Below, in pieces: positions 1-8,447 of a stretch of 38,897 nucleotides of DNA. The stretch spans positions 1-38,897 of the forward strand of contig JAIXVM010000238.1 in assembly GCA_027482995.1 (NCBI GenBank), in the 5' to 3' direction. The stretch comes from Hyphomonadaceae bacterium (GTDB taxonomy: Bacteria; Pseudomonadota; Alphaproteobacteria; Caulobacterales; Hyphomonadaceae). Under the pieces are notes generated by a model. It did not search any database, was not told the DNA's origin, and saw only the letters and a list, made by a program, of their open reading frames with translations. How positions within the stretch are numbered: position 1 is the stretch's first letter; the number at the start of each line of letters is the position of its first letter. The position numbers and the translations under genes are program-made.

Positions 1-1
1 C

Positions 2-757
2 GTCTTCGGGGCAGGCGGGCAGGGGCTCGCCTGTGTGCAGGCGCCGCTGGTGGGCGAGGGGGCGAAGGGCTGGATCGCGGGCCAATGGGCACTGGAATAC
101 GCGGTGCAGTTCCGGCGGCTCCTGCCGGGTCAGGCGCGGCTTGGCCTACCGATCGCGCTGGGCGGCACCAGCAACCATTTCCGCCGCTCCGCGCTGCAGA
201 AGGCCGGCGGATGGGACGCCTGGAATGTCACGGAGGATGCAGACCTCGGCCTCAGGCTGGCGCGCGCCGGTCAGCGCGTCGGCGTGATTGCGCCGCCAAC
301 GCTTGAGGCGCCGCCGGATGCGCTGCGCGTCTGGCTCAGCCAACGCTCGCGCTGGCTGAAGGGTTTCGTACAGACCTGGCTGGTGGTGATGCGGCGGCCG
401 GGCCGGGCGGTGCGCGAGTTGGGGCTGGGTGGTTTCGTGTCGATGCAGCTGACGCTCGGCGCAGCGATCCTGTCGGCGCTGGTGCACGGACCCTGGGCGG
501 TCTGGCTGGCGCTGAGTTTTGCCTTTCCGGCGATGAGCGTGGCGCCGTTGTTCCTGATGCTGGCGGCGGTGTCCTATGCTGCCGGGATGGCCATGGCGCT
601 GGCGGTGCCGGGCCAGAAGGACGGGCGCCGGGTCTGGCTGGCCGCGACGCTGCCGCTCTATTGGCCGCTGCAAAGTATTGCCATGGTGCGGGCGCTCTAC
701 GGCCTCGCGAAATGCCCGCACTTCTGGGCCAAGACGCCGCACAAGCTGCCCGGGTAG
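2..757 (+). CDS. Glycosyltransferase family 2, membrane-bound (5' end outside window)
   Basis: The frame is open from base 2, so the N-terminus, including the nucleotide-sugar binding part, lies upstream; 251 residues are visible. They contain the second half of a processive GT2 catalytic domain: the acidic TEDADLGLRL segment (catalytic-base region) and QRSRW, the Q-x-x-R-W motif of cellulose/hyaluronan/chitin synthase-like enzymes. After it come about three hydrophobic segments (SMQLTLGAAILSALV, PLFLMLAAVSYAAGM, PLYWPLQSIAMV), typical of the C-terminal membrane part of these enzymes. It probably polymerises or transfers a sugar at the inner membrane for a surface polysaccharide; the sugar cannot be read from this fragment. 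It ends about 100 bp before the acyl-CoA dehydrogenase pair and shows no functional link to it. Confidence 0.85.
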   Translation, partial: VFGAGGQGLACVQAPLVGEGAKGWIAGQWALEYAVQFRRLLPGQARLGLPIALGGTSNHFRRSALQKAGGWDAWNVTEDADLGLRLARAGQRVGVIAPPTLEAPPDALRVWLSQRSRWLKGFVQTWLVVMRRPGRAVRELGLGGFVSMQLTLGAAILSALVHGPWAVWLALSFAFPAMSVAPLFLMLAAVSYAAGMAMALAVPGQKDGRRVWLAATLPLYWPLQSIAMVRALYGLAKCPHFWAKTPHKLPG

Positions 758-854
758 AGCGGGGGCGCAATTCTCTGACGCCGCGTGACCGCTTGGCGGA
801 ACTGGCAGCCAAGACTAAGCTGGCGCAAAGCACATCATTTGAGGGAGTGAGCCC

Positions 855-2069
855 ATGGCCTACGACAATGCCGAGCAACTCGAAGAGTTCCGTCTCGAGA
901 CGCGCAAATGGCTGGAGGAAAACTGCCCGCCTTCGATGCGCACGCCGATGCCGGATGACGAAGTGGTCTGGGGCGGCCGCAACGCCGTGTTCAAGAACCC
1001 GGAGTCCAAACTCTGGCTGGACCGGATGGGCGAGAAGGGCTGGACGTCGCCGGAATGGCCGAAGGAATATGGCGGCGGCGGCCTCAGCCGCGCCGAGGCG
1101 CGCGTGCTCGAGCAGGAACTGCGCCGCATCAAGGCGCGCCCGCCGCTGTTCTCGTTCGGCCTCTGGATGTTCGGCCCGGCGCTGCTGGAATTCGGCAATC
1201 ACGAGCAGAAGCTGCGCTTCATCCCGGACATCCTGAAGGGCAAGACCCGCTGGTGCCAGGGCTATTCCGAGCCGGGCGCAGGCTCTGACCTCGCCGGCCT
1301 CCAGACGCGCTGCGAGGACAAGGGCGACCATTACCTGATCAATGGCCAGAAGGTCTGGACCTCCTATGCCGACAAGGCCGACTGGATCTTCTGCCTCGTG
1401 CGCACCGACACGAGCACCAAGCACGAAGGCATCAGCTTCATCCTGTTCGACATGAAATCGCCCGGCGTGGAAGCCCGTCCGATCCAGCTGATCTCCGGCG
1501 AGAGCCCGTTCTGCGAGACCTTCTTCACTGATGTGAAAGTTCCGAAAGACCAGCTCGTCGGCCGCGTGAATGGCGGCTGGGAAATCGCGAAACGCCTGCT
1601 GCAGTTCGAGCGGTCGTCGATTTCCGCTGGCGGCTTTGGTGGCACCGGCGGCTCGGGAATTCTCGGCCCTGAAGATTACGCCAAGCAACATATCGGCACG
1701 GACGAGTCCGGCCGCCTCACGGACGGCGACCTGCGCGGCCGCATCACCGACCACAAGATGTACGCGAAAGCCTTCTCGCTGACCGTTCAGCGCCAGACCG
1801 AGCAGGCGAAAGCCGGGCAGGCTGTCGGCCACACGGCCTCGATCCTGAAATACGCCGCGGCCAAGATGAACCAGGACCGGCACGAACTGTTGATCGAAGC
1901 TCTGGGTACGGAAGGCCTTGGCTGGGAAGGCGAGGGCTTCGACAAGGGCGCGAAGAAAGTCACCCGCCAGTGGCTGCGCTCGAAGGGCAACTCGATCGAG
2001 GGCGGCACGTCCGAGATCAACCTCAACGTCATCGCCAAGCGCGTGCTCGGCCTGAAGGAGCACCAGTAA
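855..2069 (+). CDS. Acyl-CoA dehydrogenase, large-subunit type
   Basis: 404 residues, full length for the family. The ATG at 855 follows a GAGGGAG ribosome site. The FAD/substrate signature GYSEPGAGSDLA lies near residue 137, followed by the middle beta domain (INGQKVWTSYADKADW) and a C-terminal helical domain. It would oxidise an acyl-CoA to the 2-enoyl-CoA with electrons passing to ETF. Near the C-terminus the usual Y-E-G-T motif carrying the catalytic glutamate reads IEGGTSEI, so the glutamate is displaced by one position. A second dehydrogenase begins 2 bp after the stop. Such adjacent, dissimilar pairs are known for heteromeric enzymes (PimC/PimD, FadE28/FadE29-like), so I infer an alpha2beta2 complex. 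The substrate is unknown; a branched, dicarboxylic or sterol side-chain CoA is possible. Confidence 0.93.
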   Translation: MAYDNAEQLEEFRLETRKWLEENCPPSMRTPMPDDEVVWGGRNAVFKNPESKLWLDRMGEKGWTSPEWPKEYGGGGLSRAEARVLEQELRRIKARPPLFSFGLWMFGPALLEFGNHEQKLRFIPDILKGKTRWCQGYSEPGAGSDLAGLQTRCEDKGDHYLINGQKVWTSYADKADWIFCLVRTDTSTKHEGISFILFDMKSPGVEARPIQLISGESPFCETFFTDVKVPKDQLVGRVNGGWEIAKRLLQFERSSISAGGFGGTGGSGILGPEDYAKQHIGTDESGRLTDGDLRGRITDHKMYAKAFSLTVQRQTEQAKAGQAVGHTASILKYAAAKMNQDRHELLIEALGTEGLGWEGEGFDKGAKKVTRQWLRSKGNSIEGGTSEINLNVIAKRVLGLKEHQ

Positions 2070-2071
2070 TC

Positions 2072-3208
2072 ATGTCGTTCATTCTCACCGAAGATCAGGA
2101 CATGCTGCGCGAAACCGCGCTGTCCTTCGTGGCTGGCGAGCTGCCCGTGTCGCACCTGCGCGCCCTGCGCGACAAGGGCGCCAACGGCAATGATCCGGCA
2201 ACGCGCAAGAAGTTGGCGGAGCTCGGCTTCTTCGGCGTCATCATTCCGGACGAGCCGGGCGCAGAGACGTTTGGCCTGGTTGGTCTCGGGCAGATCCTCG
2301 AGGCGCAGGGCCGCACGCTCGCCGCAACGCCGCTGCTGCAGACGGCGCTGATTGCAGCCTCGGCGTTGCAACTCGGCGGCACCCCGGCGCAGAAGGTCGA
2401 GTGGTTGCCGAAGATCGCGGCCGGCGAGGCGACGTTTGCGCTTGCGCTCGACGAGTCGGCGCACTTCTCGCCCTATAGCGTTTCGACCGAGGCCGAGCGC
2501 AACGGGCAAGGATTCACGCTCAACGGCCTGAAGAAATTTGTTCCGGATGCGCACTATGCCGACATGCTGATCGTGGCGGCGCGCACCTTCGGCGAAGCGG
2601 GTGACCGCCATGGCATCAGCCTCTTCCTGGTGCCGCGCGGCGCCAAGGGCGTCGGCATTCAGGCGCTGAACACGGTCGACAGCCACGGCGCGGCGCATGT
2701 CAGCCTCGATGATGTGCACGTGCCCGCCTCGGCCTTGCTTGGCCCGGCGGATGAAGGCGCGGACATTCTCGATCCGGTGCTGGACCGCGCCGCGATCGGC
2801 CTTGCCGCCGAAATGCTCGGCTCGGCGCAGGCCGCGTTCGACATGACGCTCGACTACCTCAACAACCGCAAGCAGTTCGGACAGCTGATCGGCTCGTTCC
2901 AGTCGCTGCAGCACCGCGCGGCCAAGATGTTCGTTGAGCTCGAGATGACGCGCTCCTGCGTCGCCGCGGCGCTCGGCGCGGCGGATGCGGGCAAGTCGGA
3001 TGTGGCCGAACTCGCCAGCCTCGCCAAGGCCAAGGCCGGCGAACTCGTGCACCTCGTCTCGAACGAGTGCGTCCAGATGCATGGCGGTATCGGCATGACC
3101 GACGCCGCTGAGCCCGGCTTCTACATGAAACGCGCCCGCGTTCAGGAAGCGCTCTACGGCTCGGCCAGCTGGCACCGCGACCGCTACGCGAAGATCAACG
3201 GATACTGA
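2072..3208 (+). CDS. Acyl-CoA dehydrogenase, small-subunit type
   Basis: 378 residues. I chose the ATG at 2072 (MSFILTEDQDML), two bases after the stop of the first dehydrogenase; a longer reading from 1970 would overlap that gene by 100 bases. N-terminal helical domain, a divergent middle domain (GLKKFVPDAHYADMLIV) without the GYSEPGAGSD signature, and a well conserved C-terminal domain (NNRKQFGQLIGSFQSLQH, then VQMHGGIGMT). No E-G-T catalytic motif occurs near the end, which reads YGSASWHRDRY, as in small subunits of heteromeric acyl-CoA dehydrogenases. It probably works only together with the upstream subunit. A rho-independent terminator follows at 3234-3260. Confidence 0.92.
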   Translation: MSFILTEDQDMLRETALSFVAGELPVSHLRALRDKGANGNDPATRKKLAELGFFGVIIPDEPGAETFGLVGLGQILEAQGRTLAATPLLQTALIAASALQLGGTPAQKVEWLPKIAAGEATFALALDESAHFSPYSVSTEAERNGQGFTLNGLKKFVPDAHYADMLIVAARTFGEAGDRHGISLFLVPRGAKGVGIQALNTVDSHGAAHVSLDDVHVPASALLGPADEGADILDPVLDRAAIGLAAEMLGSAQAAFDMTLDYLNNRKQFGQLIGSFQSLQHRAAKMFVELEMTRSCVAAALGAADAGKSDVAELASLAKAKAGELVHLVSNECVQMHGGIGMTDAAEPGFYMKRARVQEALYGSASWHRDRYAKINGY

Positions 3209-3233
3209 TCCGCCAGCGGATGGAAAATGAAAG

Positions 3234-3260
3234 GCGCCGGAGGGTAACTCCGGCGCTTTT
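3234..3260. terminator. Bidirectional rho-independent terminator
   Basis: A 9-bp perfect stem (3234-3242 with 3248-3256), 5-base loop, then TTTT on the plus strand; AAA precedes it, giving a T-run on the minus strand too. It sits between the converging dehydrogenase pair and the hydrolase gene and can serve both. Its stem sequence is nearly identical to the terminator at 4376-4403. Confidence 0.85.
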
Positions 3261-3292
3261 GTTTGATGGCCGCGCAAGCCAGTTCGCAAACG

Positions 3293-4255
3293 CTACTTGA
3301 CGCGTTGGTCAGAGACACTTGAAGCACGCGGTGGCAGCGCTGCAGCCGGGAGCCCCCGCACGTAGTGATCCAGCCATGCGATGGTGTAGCGTGCGATGTC
3401 ATCGTGATGGTCCGATTGACCGTCCGTCCAGGCGAAATGGCCAGCGCCCTTGAACTCGACATAAGAGGCGGGTTCAGGCGTCTGGTCGTAACATCCATTG
3501 GCGCGGCGCACGCTGGGCGTGACACCGGCATCGCGCGTGCCACCCTGGAACTGCACGGGAACGCCAACGCCGCCGAGACCTGTCGTGCTTGTGAACGGAT
3601 TGCACACCGGTGACAGCGCGACCACCGCGCGGATGGAGGGTGTCCGCCAGCTGTCCCAGCCACCCACCAGTCCGAGGGAGGTGTATCCGCCGAGTGAATG
3701 GCCGACCAGGCCGATCTGGTCCGGATTGATCGGGAAGCGGGGATCGGAGATCGCCGCGTCGAGGATCGCCTGCACATCATCGCGCCGGTTCGCGTGCGCT
3801 TCGTCCGTCCAGCTTTCCGGATCACGAAAGGCTGGGTCGGCGCTTTCGCCTGCGTCGTTCCTGCGCCCCGTTTTGCCTTTGCGCTTGCCGCAGCGCGCAT
3901 CGGCATGATTTGGCGCGATCACGATATATCCGGCCTCAGCCAGGCTCTGCGTCAGAAAACTCGACTGGGTCGCGCAGCCACCATCGCCATGCGAAAAGAT
4001 CACCAGAGGTGAAGCGTTTGAGGCGGCGTCTTCCGTCAGTCCCCAGACGACCACGGACCGGCCGGCGAGTGTCATGGCCTCTCCGCCTTTGAGGTCTGAT
4101 GACGTGGGCGCATCTGCGCCGCGCTTCTCCTCCAGGCGTTCCCGCAGCCGCTCCCTGCCGTCCCGCCGGTCTCGCGCGTCGGCGTCGAATCCGGGCAGGC
4201 CGAGCGTGTAAAGAACGAGGGCGCTGATGGCGGCAATCTGCGCTGCGTAACGCAT
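3293..4255 (-). CDS. Exported alpha/beta hydrolase (dienelactone hydrolase / PAF-acetylhydrolase-like)
   Basis: 320 residues with an N-terminal hydrophobic export segment (residues 1-20). The nucleophile elbow GHSLGG carries the catalytic serine; an upstream FSHGDGG is the likely oxyanion-hole strand, and GAGHFAW near the C-terminus supplies the catalytic histidine. The layout matches the 'predicted dienelactone hydrolase' family (COG4188-like), which includes periplasmic esterases, lipases and platelet-activating-factor acetylhydrolase relatives. Between the core strands lies a charged, lysine-rich insertion (CGKRKGKTGRRND). It is transcribed alone, between two terminators. An ester hydrolase in the periplasm is well supported; the substrate is not known. 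Confidence 0.85.
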   Translation of the reverse strand: MRYAAQIAAISALVLYTLGLPGFDADARDRRDGRERLRERLEEKRGADAPTSSDLKGGEAMTLAGRSVVVWGLTEDAASNASPLVIFSHGDGGCATQSSFLTQSLAEAGYIVIAPNHADARCGKRKGKTGRRNDAGESADPAFRDPESWTDEAHANRRDDVQAILDAAISDPRFPINPDQIGLVGHSLGGYTSLGLVGGWDSWRTPSIRAVVALSPVCNPFTSTTGLGGVGVPVQFQGGTRDAGVTPSVRRANGCYDQTPEPASYVEFKGAGHFAWTDGQSDHHDDIARYTIAWLDHYVRGLPAAALPPRASSVSDQRVK

Positions 4256-4375
4256 TGGGATTCTCCGTCAGAGGGCTCAGGACTTTCCAGACGCGGAGTA
4301 ACATTAGCTTGAACGGGCTCCGCAGCGCGTTCCGTCGCTGGGTTGCCGCAAAATGCACGGACCGCAGGTGCAGAG

Positions 4376-4403
4376 AGCGCCGGAGGGTCACTCCGGCGCT
4401 TTT
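4376..4403 (-). terminator. Terminator hairpin downstream of the SIMPL gene
   Basis: A 10-bp perfect stem (4376-4385 with 4391-4400) and 5-base loop, just past the stop of the minus-strand SIMPL gene at 4419. The T-run is on the plus-strand side and the minus side is only weakly T-rich, so this is a hairpin-dominated terminator on the strand that needs it. The stem and loop differ from 3234-3256 by essentially one base in the loop. Confidence 0.6.
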
Positions 4404-4418
4404 GTTCTGTGCGGTGGG

Positions 4419-5315
4419 TTATGGCTCGATCTGGTAGATCATGCAGACGCCGGCCGAGACCGATTGCTTCTGGTCGTCCGACGGCAGGTTCAGCGCGTCG
4501 ATATCGGCCTGCGTGATCGTCACCTGCTCGCCGCCAATCATGCCCGAGGCAACCGGGGCAGGGGACGGCGGCGGTGGGGGCGGCGCCATCGCGTAGGACT
4601 TTTCATAATAGTCATAGTCATTGCCCGACTGCGTTGACCAGCTGCCGAGGCAAGGACCCGAGCCCTCCTGCACCACCATCAACTTGCCGAGACGTCCGCC
4701 GCTTGCCTTGGCGGTTGCGGCGGCGCGCGCGGCGCCGTCCTTGACGGCGCTCTCGTAGGCTTCGCGGTTGAGTTCGGTCGTCCGCTCCAGGTAGGTCGAC
4801 AGGCCCGACGAGTTTTCCGGACCAAGCGCGAGCGCGCCGGCGCGGGCCTTGCCAGCTTTCGAGACATCTTCGACGACGACGCTGAGGCTGACACGGGCTT
4901 CATAGGCCCGGATCTTGTCCGAGCGCTCATTGTCGATCCGGTTGCCGTCTTTGTCCTTGTACTGCTCATAGAGGGCCGTGACGTTGACCGACGTCTGAAT
5001 GATCGAGTCCTTGCCGGCCGCCTTCTTGATCGTGTCGTAGGCGAGACGCCCGCGCTCGACAGCGAGTTTCATCGCATCCTTCGAGTCCTTGTCTGTCTCG
5101 AGATAGGTGACGGAGAAGGAGGCCCGGTTCGGAGCGACCTGCATTTCGGAACGGCCGAGCACTTCGATGACCGGAACGCGGGTCCAGTAGGGCGTCGTGA
5201 AGGCCTGGTTCTGGAAGTCCGGCGCCGTTTGCGCAAAGGCGGGCGAAAGCGCCGAGACCGCGCACGCGGCGACGAGGCCGCCGGTGATACGGCTGGCAAG
5301 AGAGCGAATTGTCAT
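4419..5315 (-). CDS. SIMPL (DUF541) domain periplasmic protein
   Basis: 298 residues starting at the ATG at 5315 (MTIRSLASR); a GTG at 5327 is an upstream alternative. A signal peptide (residues 1-30, cut after SPAFA) is followed by a SIMPL/DUF541 domain, recognisable by VIEVLGRSEMQVAPNRASFS, the central helical stretch DSKDAMKLAVERGRLAY, and the repeat-like LNREAYESAVKDGAARAAA. E. coli YggE is the best-known relative and is linked to lowering oxidative stress; the biochemical role of the family is unsettled. A run of eight prolines precedes a C-terminal tail of about 45 residues. Single gene with its own terminator. Confidence 0.85.
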   Translation of the reverse strand: MTIRSLASRITGGLVAACAVSALSPAFAQTAPDFQNQAFTTPYWTRVPVIEVLGRSEMQVAPNRASFSVTYLETDKDSKDAMKLAVERGRLAYDTIKKAAGKDSIIQTSVNVTALYEQYKDKDGNRIDNERSDKIRAYEARVSLSVVVEDVSKAGKARAGALALGPENSSGLSTYLERTTELNREAYESAVKDGAARAAATAKASGGRLGKLMVVQEGSGPCLGSWSTQSGNDYDYYEKSYAMAPPPPPPSPAPVASGMIGGEQVTITQADIDALNLPSDDQKQSVSAGVCMIYQIEP

Positions 5316-5417
5316 GTTGAACCCCACTATCGATTGTTGGCTGCCTGCTGCAGTCGTTGCTGCAACCTGCTGACTATCAACGACTTATTGCGGCGGGACA
5401 ATGACCGCCCGGAGGCC

Positions 5418-5894
5418 TCAGGCGTTCGCTTCCGATTGCAGCAGCGTATAGCGCTCGATCCCGATCCGCTCGATCAGGGCGAATTGCTTCTCGAGGTAGT
5501 CGACGTGCTCTTCCTCGTTGTGGAGGATTTTCCCGAACAGGTCGCGGCTCACGTAATCGCGCACCTTCTCGCAATGCTCCATCGCGTCGCGCAGAAGCGG
5601 AATCGCGATTTCCTCAATCGCCATGTCGCATTTCAGCACTTCCTCGACGCTCTCGCCGATATGCAGCTTGCCGAGATCCTGAAGGTTCGGCAGGCCGCCG
5701 AGGAACAGCACGCGCTCGATCAGCCAGTCGGCATGGTGCATTTCCTCGATCGATTCCTCGTGCTCGTGCTTGGCCAGCTTCGAGACGCCCCATTCCTTCA
5801 GCATCCGCGAATGCAGGAAATACTGGTTGATGGCGGTGAGCTCGTTCTTCAGGGCGAGATTGAGGAACTCGATGACTTTCTTGTCGCCTTGCAT
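5418..5894 (-). CDS. bfr: Bacterioferritin
   Basis: 158 residues, exactly the family length. All di-iron ferroxidase ligands are present at canonical positions: Glu18, Glu51, His54, Glu94, Glu127 and His130. Met52, the axial ligand of the heme bound at the subunit interface, is present in EEMHHADWL. It therefore should be an active heme-containing 24-mer that oxidises and stores iron in the cytoplasm. The gene for the partner ferredoxin Bfd lies 193 bp upstream on the same strand, so the two form the usual storage and release pair. A dyad in the gap between them (5986-6014) is a possible iron-responsive operator. Confidence 0.97.
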   Translation of the reverse strand: MQGDKKVIEFLNLALKNELTAINQYFLHSRMLKEWGVSKLAKHEHEESIEEMHHADWLIERVLFLGGLPNLQDLGKLHIGESVEEVLKCDMAIEEIAIPLLRDAMEHCEKVRDYVSRDLFGKILHNEEEHVDYLEKQFALIERIGIERYTLLQSEANA

Positions 5895-5985
5895 GCGCTG
5901 ATCCTGTCGTCCGGGAGGTTGGGATGTCAGCTCCCCATATAGGCGAGCGGTCCGTGCGAGGCAACGAAAAATCCAATAAAATCAG

Positions 5986-6014
5986 TTGCGTATGATAGTG
6001 AGACACACTTGCAA
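5986..6014. promoter_or_regulatory. Candidate iron-regulator (Fur-like) site upstream of bfr
   Basis: Between bfd and bfr, TTGC and GCAA half-sites flank a near-palindromic core (AGTG-n5-CACT read on the minus strand). The arrangement recalls Fur-type boxes and lies about 90-120 bp before the bfr start. The match is by eye only. Confidence 0.3.
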
Positions 6015-6087
6015 ATGCGCGAACGGGCGGTTCCGCGGGGAGCAGGCAGACGCTTGAAATGTCAGGAGTTCGAAGCGGGTTGCCGCG

Positions 6088-6288
6088 CTACTCGGCAGCG
6101 AGCATCGGGTTTTGCGGAAGGCAGCGGTCCATATGTTCGGAGATCATCTCGCCGATCATCGTGGTGCATTTCCCGCAATTGATCTTGCACCCGTGATGCG
6201 CCTGGACGGCCCGGGGGCTGCGCGCACCGGCACTGACGGCATCCTTCACGGATCGGCAATTGATGCGGTTGCAGACGCAAATGATCAT
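6088..6288 (-). CDS. bfd: Bacterioferritin-associated ferredoxin
   Basis: 66 residues from the ATG at 6288 (MIICVCNRIN); a second in-frame ATG lies three codons upstream at 6297. It has the BFD [2Fe-2S] fold: CVC near the N-terminus and CGKC about 30 residues later, with the intervening SVKDAVSAGARS helix. The protein docks on bacterioferritin and passes electrons to the heme, so that stored ferric iron is reduced and released when iron is scarce. It is encoded just before bfr and divergently from lysK. Confidence 0.92.
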   Translation of the reverse strand: MIICVCNRINCRSVKDAVSAGARSPRAVQAHHGCKINCGKCTTMIGEMISEHMDRCLPQNPMLAAE

Positions 6289-6457
6289 GAGAACCATTTG
6301 CAGGAGTTGCGAATGAGTGTCAATCGAAGTTTGTGGTTAACCGTGTGCGGCCCAGAGTTTTTCGCGGGCGATCGCCTGCAGCCAGCGGCTTTGCTTGACG
6401 CCCCCCGGCCCCGCCTCTAGGTCCGCCGCTTAACCTTGATGCAGCCGGCAGCCCCCC

Positions 6458-8047
6458 ATGACCGACCTCTCCACGCTCGCCCAATCCGCAAAGGCCTGGC
6501 CCTTTGAACTGGCGCGCGCGCTGGAAAAGCGCGTCGTGGAGCAGATCAAGGCGGGCGAGCGCAGCGCCGACGCGCCGGTGATCTTCGAGACGGGTTATGG
6601 ACCGTCGGGCCTGCCGCACATCGGCACGTTCGGTGAAGTCGTGCGCACGACGATGGTCCGCAACGCCTTCGAAACCCTGACCGGGGGCAAGTACAAGACG
6701 CGCCTGATCTGCGTCTCCGACGACATGGACGGCATGCGCAAGGTGCCGGACACGGTGCCGAACCCGAAGGCGCTGGAAGCCTATCTGCAGATGCCGCTGA
6801 CGACCGTGCCGGATCCGTTCGGCACGCATGCCTCCTATGGCGCGAACATGAACTCGCGTCTCTGCGCTTTCCTCGACCAGTTCGGTTTCCAGTACGAATT
6901 CCTGTCGGCGACCGATTGCTACAAGTCCGGCCGGTTCGACGCGATGCTGCGGCGCGCGGCCGAGAAGTATGATGAGATCATGGCCGTCATGCTGCCGACG
7001 CTCGGGCCGGAGCGGCAGGCCACCTATTCGCCTTTCCTGCCCATTTCGCCGACCACCGGCCGCGTGCTCTATGTGCCGATGACGAATGTGGACGCCCGCC
7101 GGGGCGAAATCACGTTCACGGATGATGATGGCAGCGGGGTCACCCTGCCGGTGACGGGCGGCGCCGTGAAAATGCAATGGAAGCCCGACTTCGGCATGCG
7201 CTGGGCCGCGCTCGGTGTCGACTTCGAGATGTTCGGCAAAGACCACCAGGCCAACGCGCCGATCTATTCGAAGATCGCCCGCATTCTCGGCCACCGTCCG
7301 CCCGAGCAATACGTGTACGAACTTTTCCTCGATGAAAAAGGCGAGAAGATTTCGAAGACGAAAGGCAATGGCATCTCGGTGGAGCAGTGGCTGACCTATG
7401 CGCCGGACGAGAGCCTTGCGCTCTACCAGTTCCAGAAGCCGCGCGTCGCGAAGAAGCTGCACTTCGACGTGATCCCGAAGGCGGTCGATGAATACCTGAC
7501 CTTCCTTGCGAAGTATCCGTCCGAGGCGCCGGCCGCCCAGCTGGAGAATCCGGTCTGGCACATCCATTCCGGCCGCCCGCCGCAATGGTCGAGCCCTGTC
7601 TCGTTTGCGCTGCTCATGAACCTCGTGGCGGTGGCGAACCCGACCGACGTCTCGCAGCTCTGGGCCTACATCACGCGCTATGCCCCCGGAACCTCGCCGG
7701 AGACGCATCCGCTGCTGAACGAGCTCGCTGGCTATGCCATGCGCTATTACCGCGACTTCATCCTGCCCGCGAAAACCTTCCGTGCGCCGACGGACCAGGA
7801 ACGCGCGGCGATGGTCGATCTTGCCGAGCGCCTGCGCAGCTTCCCGGATGAGCCGACCGGCGAGAACCTGCAGACGATGACGTTCGAAGTCGGCAAGACG
7901 CATGGCTTCGAGAACCTGCGGGACTGGTTCAAGGCGCTGTATGAAGTGCTGCTCGGCCAGAGCGAAGGGCCCCGTTTCGGCAGCTTCGCGGCGCTCTATG
8001 GCCAGACGGAAACGGCCGCGCTGATCGACGAAGCCCTCGCGCGTTGA
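6458..8047 (+). CDS. lysK: Lysine--tRNA ligase, class I
   Basis: 529 residues. This is the class I, archaeal-type LysRS that replaces the class II enzyme in most alphaproteobacteria. The HIGH-like motif is HIGT in [15 protein letters not shown] (near residue 52) and the KMSKS-like motif is KISKT, followed by KGNG. The central region has the typical [23 protein letters not shown] segment (read in two halves here), and the C-terminal alpha-helical domain binds the anticodon. It charges tRNA-Lys in the cytoplasm and is presumably essential. The start ATG at 6458 gives the family's normal N-terminus. It is divergent from bfd, with 169 bp between them. Confidence 0.96.
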   Translation: MTDLSTLAQSAKAWPFELARALEKRVVEQIKAGERSADAPVIFETGYGPSGLPHIGTFGEVVRTTMVRNAFETLTGGKYKTRLICVSDDMDGMRKVPDTVPNPKALEAYLQMPLTTVPDPFGTHASYGANMNSRLCAFLDQFGFQYEFLSATDCYKSGRFDAMLRRAAEKYDEIMAVMLPTLGPERQATYSPFLPISPTTGRVLYVPMTNVDARRGEITFTDDDGSGVTLPVTGGAVKMQWKPDFGMRWAALGVDFEMFGKDHQANAPIYSKIARILGHRPPEQYVYELFLDEKGEKISKTKGNGISVEQWLTYAPDESLALYQFQKPRVAKKLHFDVIPKAVDEYLTFLAKYPSEAPAAQLENPVWHIHSGRPPQWSSPVSFALLMNLVAVANPTDVSQLWAYITRYAPGTSPETHPLLNELAGYAMRYYRDFILPAKTFRAPTDQERAAMVDLAERLRSFPDEPTGENLQTMTFEVGKTHGFENLRDWFKALYEVLLGQSEGPRFGSFAALYGQTETAALIDEALAR

Positions 8048-8050
8048 TTT

Positions 8051-8081
8051 GTAAGGTGCGCGGCAGGGCCGTGCGCCTTAC
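8051..8081. terminator. Strong hairpin after lysK (possible terminator or attenuator)
   Basis: A 14-bp stem (8051-8064 with 8068-8081) with two wobble pairs and only a 3-base loop, starting 4 bp after the lysK stop. There is no T-run, so it may stabilise the lysK mRNA 3' end or weaken read-through into the lipoprotein gene rather than act as a full terminator. Confidence 0.5.
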
Positions 8082-8108
8082 ACTGACGGCTTCAACCGGA
8101 GCTGTGCC

Positions 8109-8441
8109 ATGCGATTCGCCGTTCTATCCCTCGCTATCCTGACCTTGCCGCTCACCGGCTGTCTTGCCACCAAGATTGTCACGGTTCCGGTTGGCCTCGC
8201 GGTGGACGCCGTACAACTCACGGGCAAGAGCGTTGTCTATGTCGGCGGCACAGCCGTGCGCGTGACGGGCGATGCGCTCGATGGTCCGGACGAAATGGTC
8301 CGGCTCACGGTTACCTACAAGAAAGGCGACGGCACCCGCACGACCGAGAAAGTCGTGAAGGCGAAGAATGTCGAACGCGAAATCAAGAAGCTGAGCAAGA
8401 AGGGCAAGGTGCTCGACGTTGAGGTCGAACCGGCGGACTGA
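8109..8441 (+). CDS. Small lipoprotein of unknown function
   Basis: 110 residues. A lipobox (LTGC, Cys18) ends the signal peptide, so it is probably lipidated and exported. The mature part has a hydrophobic beta-rich stretch (VTVPVGLAVDAVQLTGKSVVYVGG) in two short pieces, then a basic C-terminal half rich in Lys and Glu. I do not recognise a named family. Small exported lipoproteins with this layout are common in alphaproteobacteria. It ends 6 bp from the stop of the converging oxidoreductase gene, with no room for a separate terminator. Confidence 0.75.
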   Translation: MRFAVLSLAILTLPLTGCLATKIVTVPVGLAVDAVQLTGKSVVYVGGTAVRVTGDALDGPDEMVRLTVTYKKGDGTRTTEKVVKAKNVEREIKKLSKKGKVLDVEVEPAD

Positions 8442-8447
8442 CCGCGC

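Noticed and set aside
336-2063. Long minus-strand frame opposite the glycosyltransferase and first dehydrogenase
   Set aside because: Antisense shadow produced by GC-rich codon bias; both plus-strand genes have clear family motifs.
6320-7903. Long minus-strand frame opposite lysK
   Set aside because: Antisense shadow of a certain class I LysRS gene; Arg/His-rich composition with no domain.
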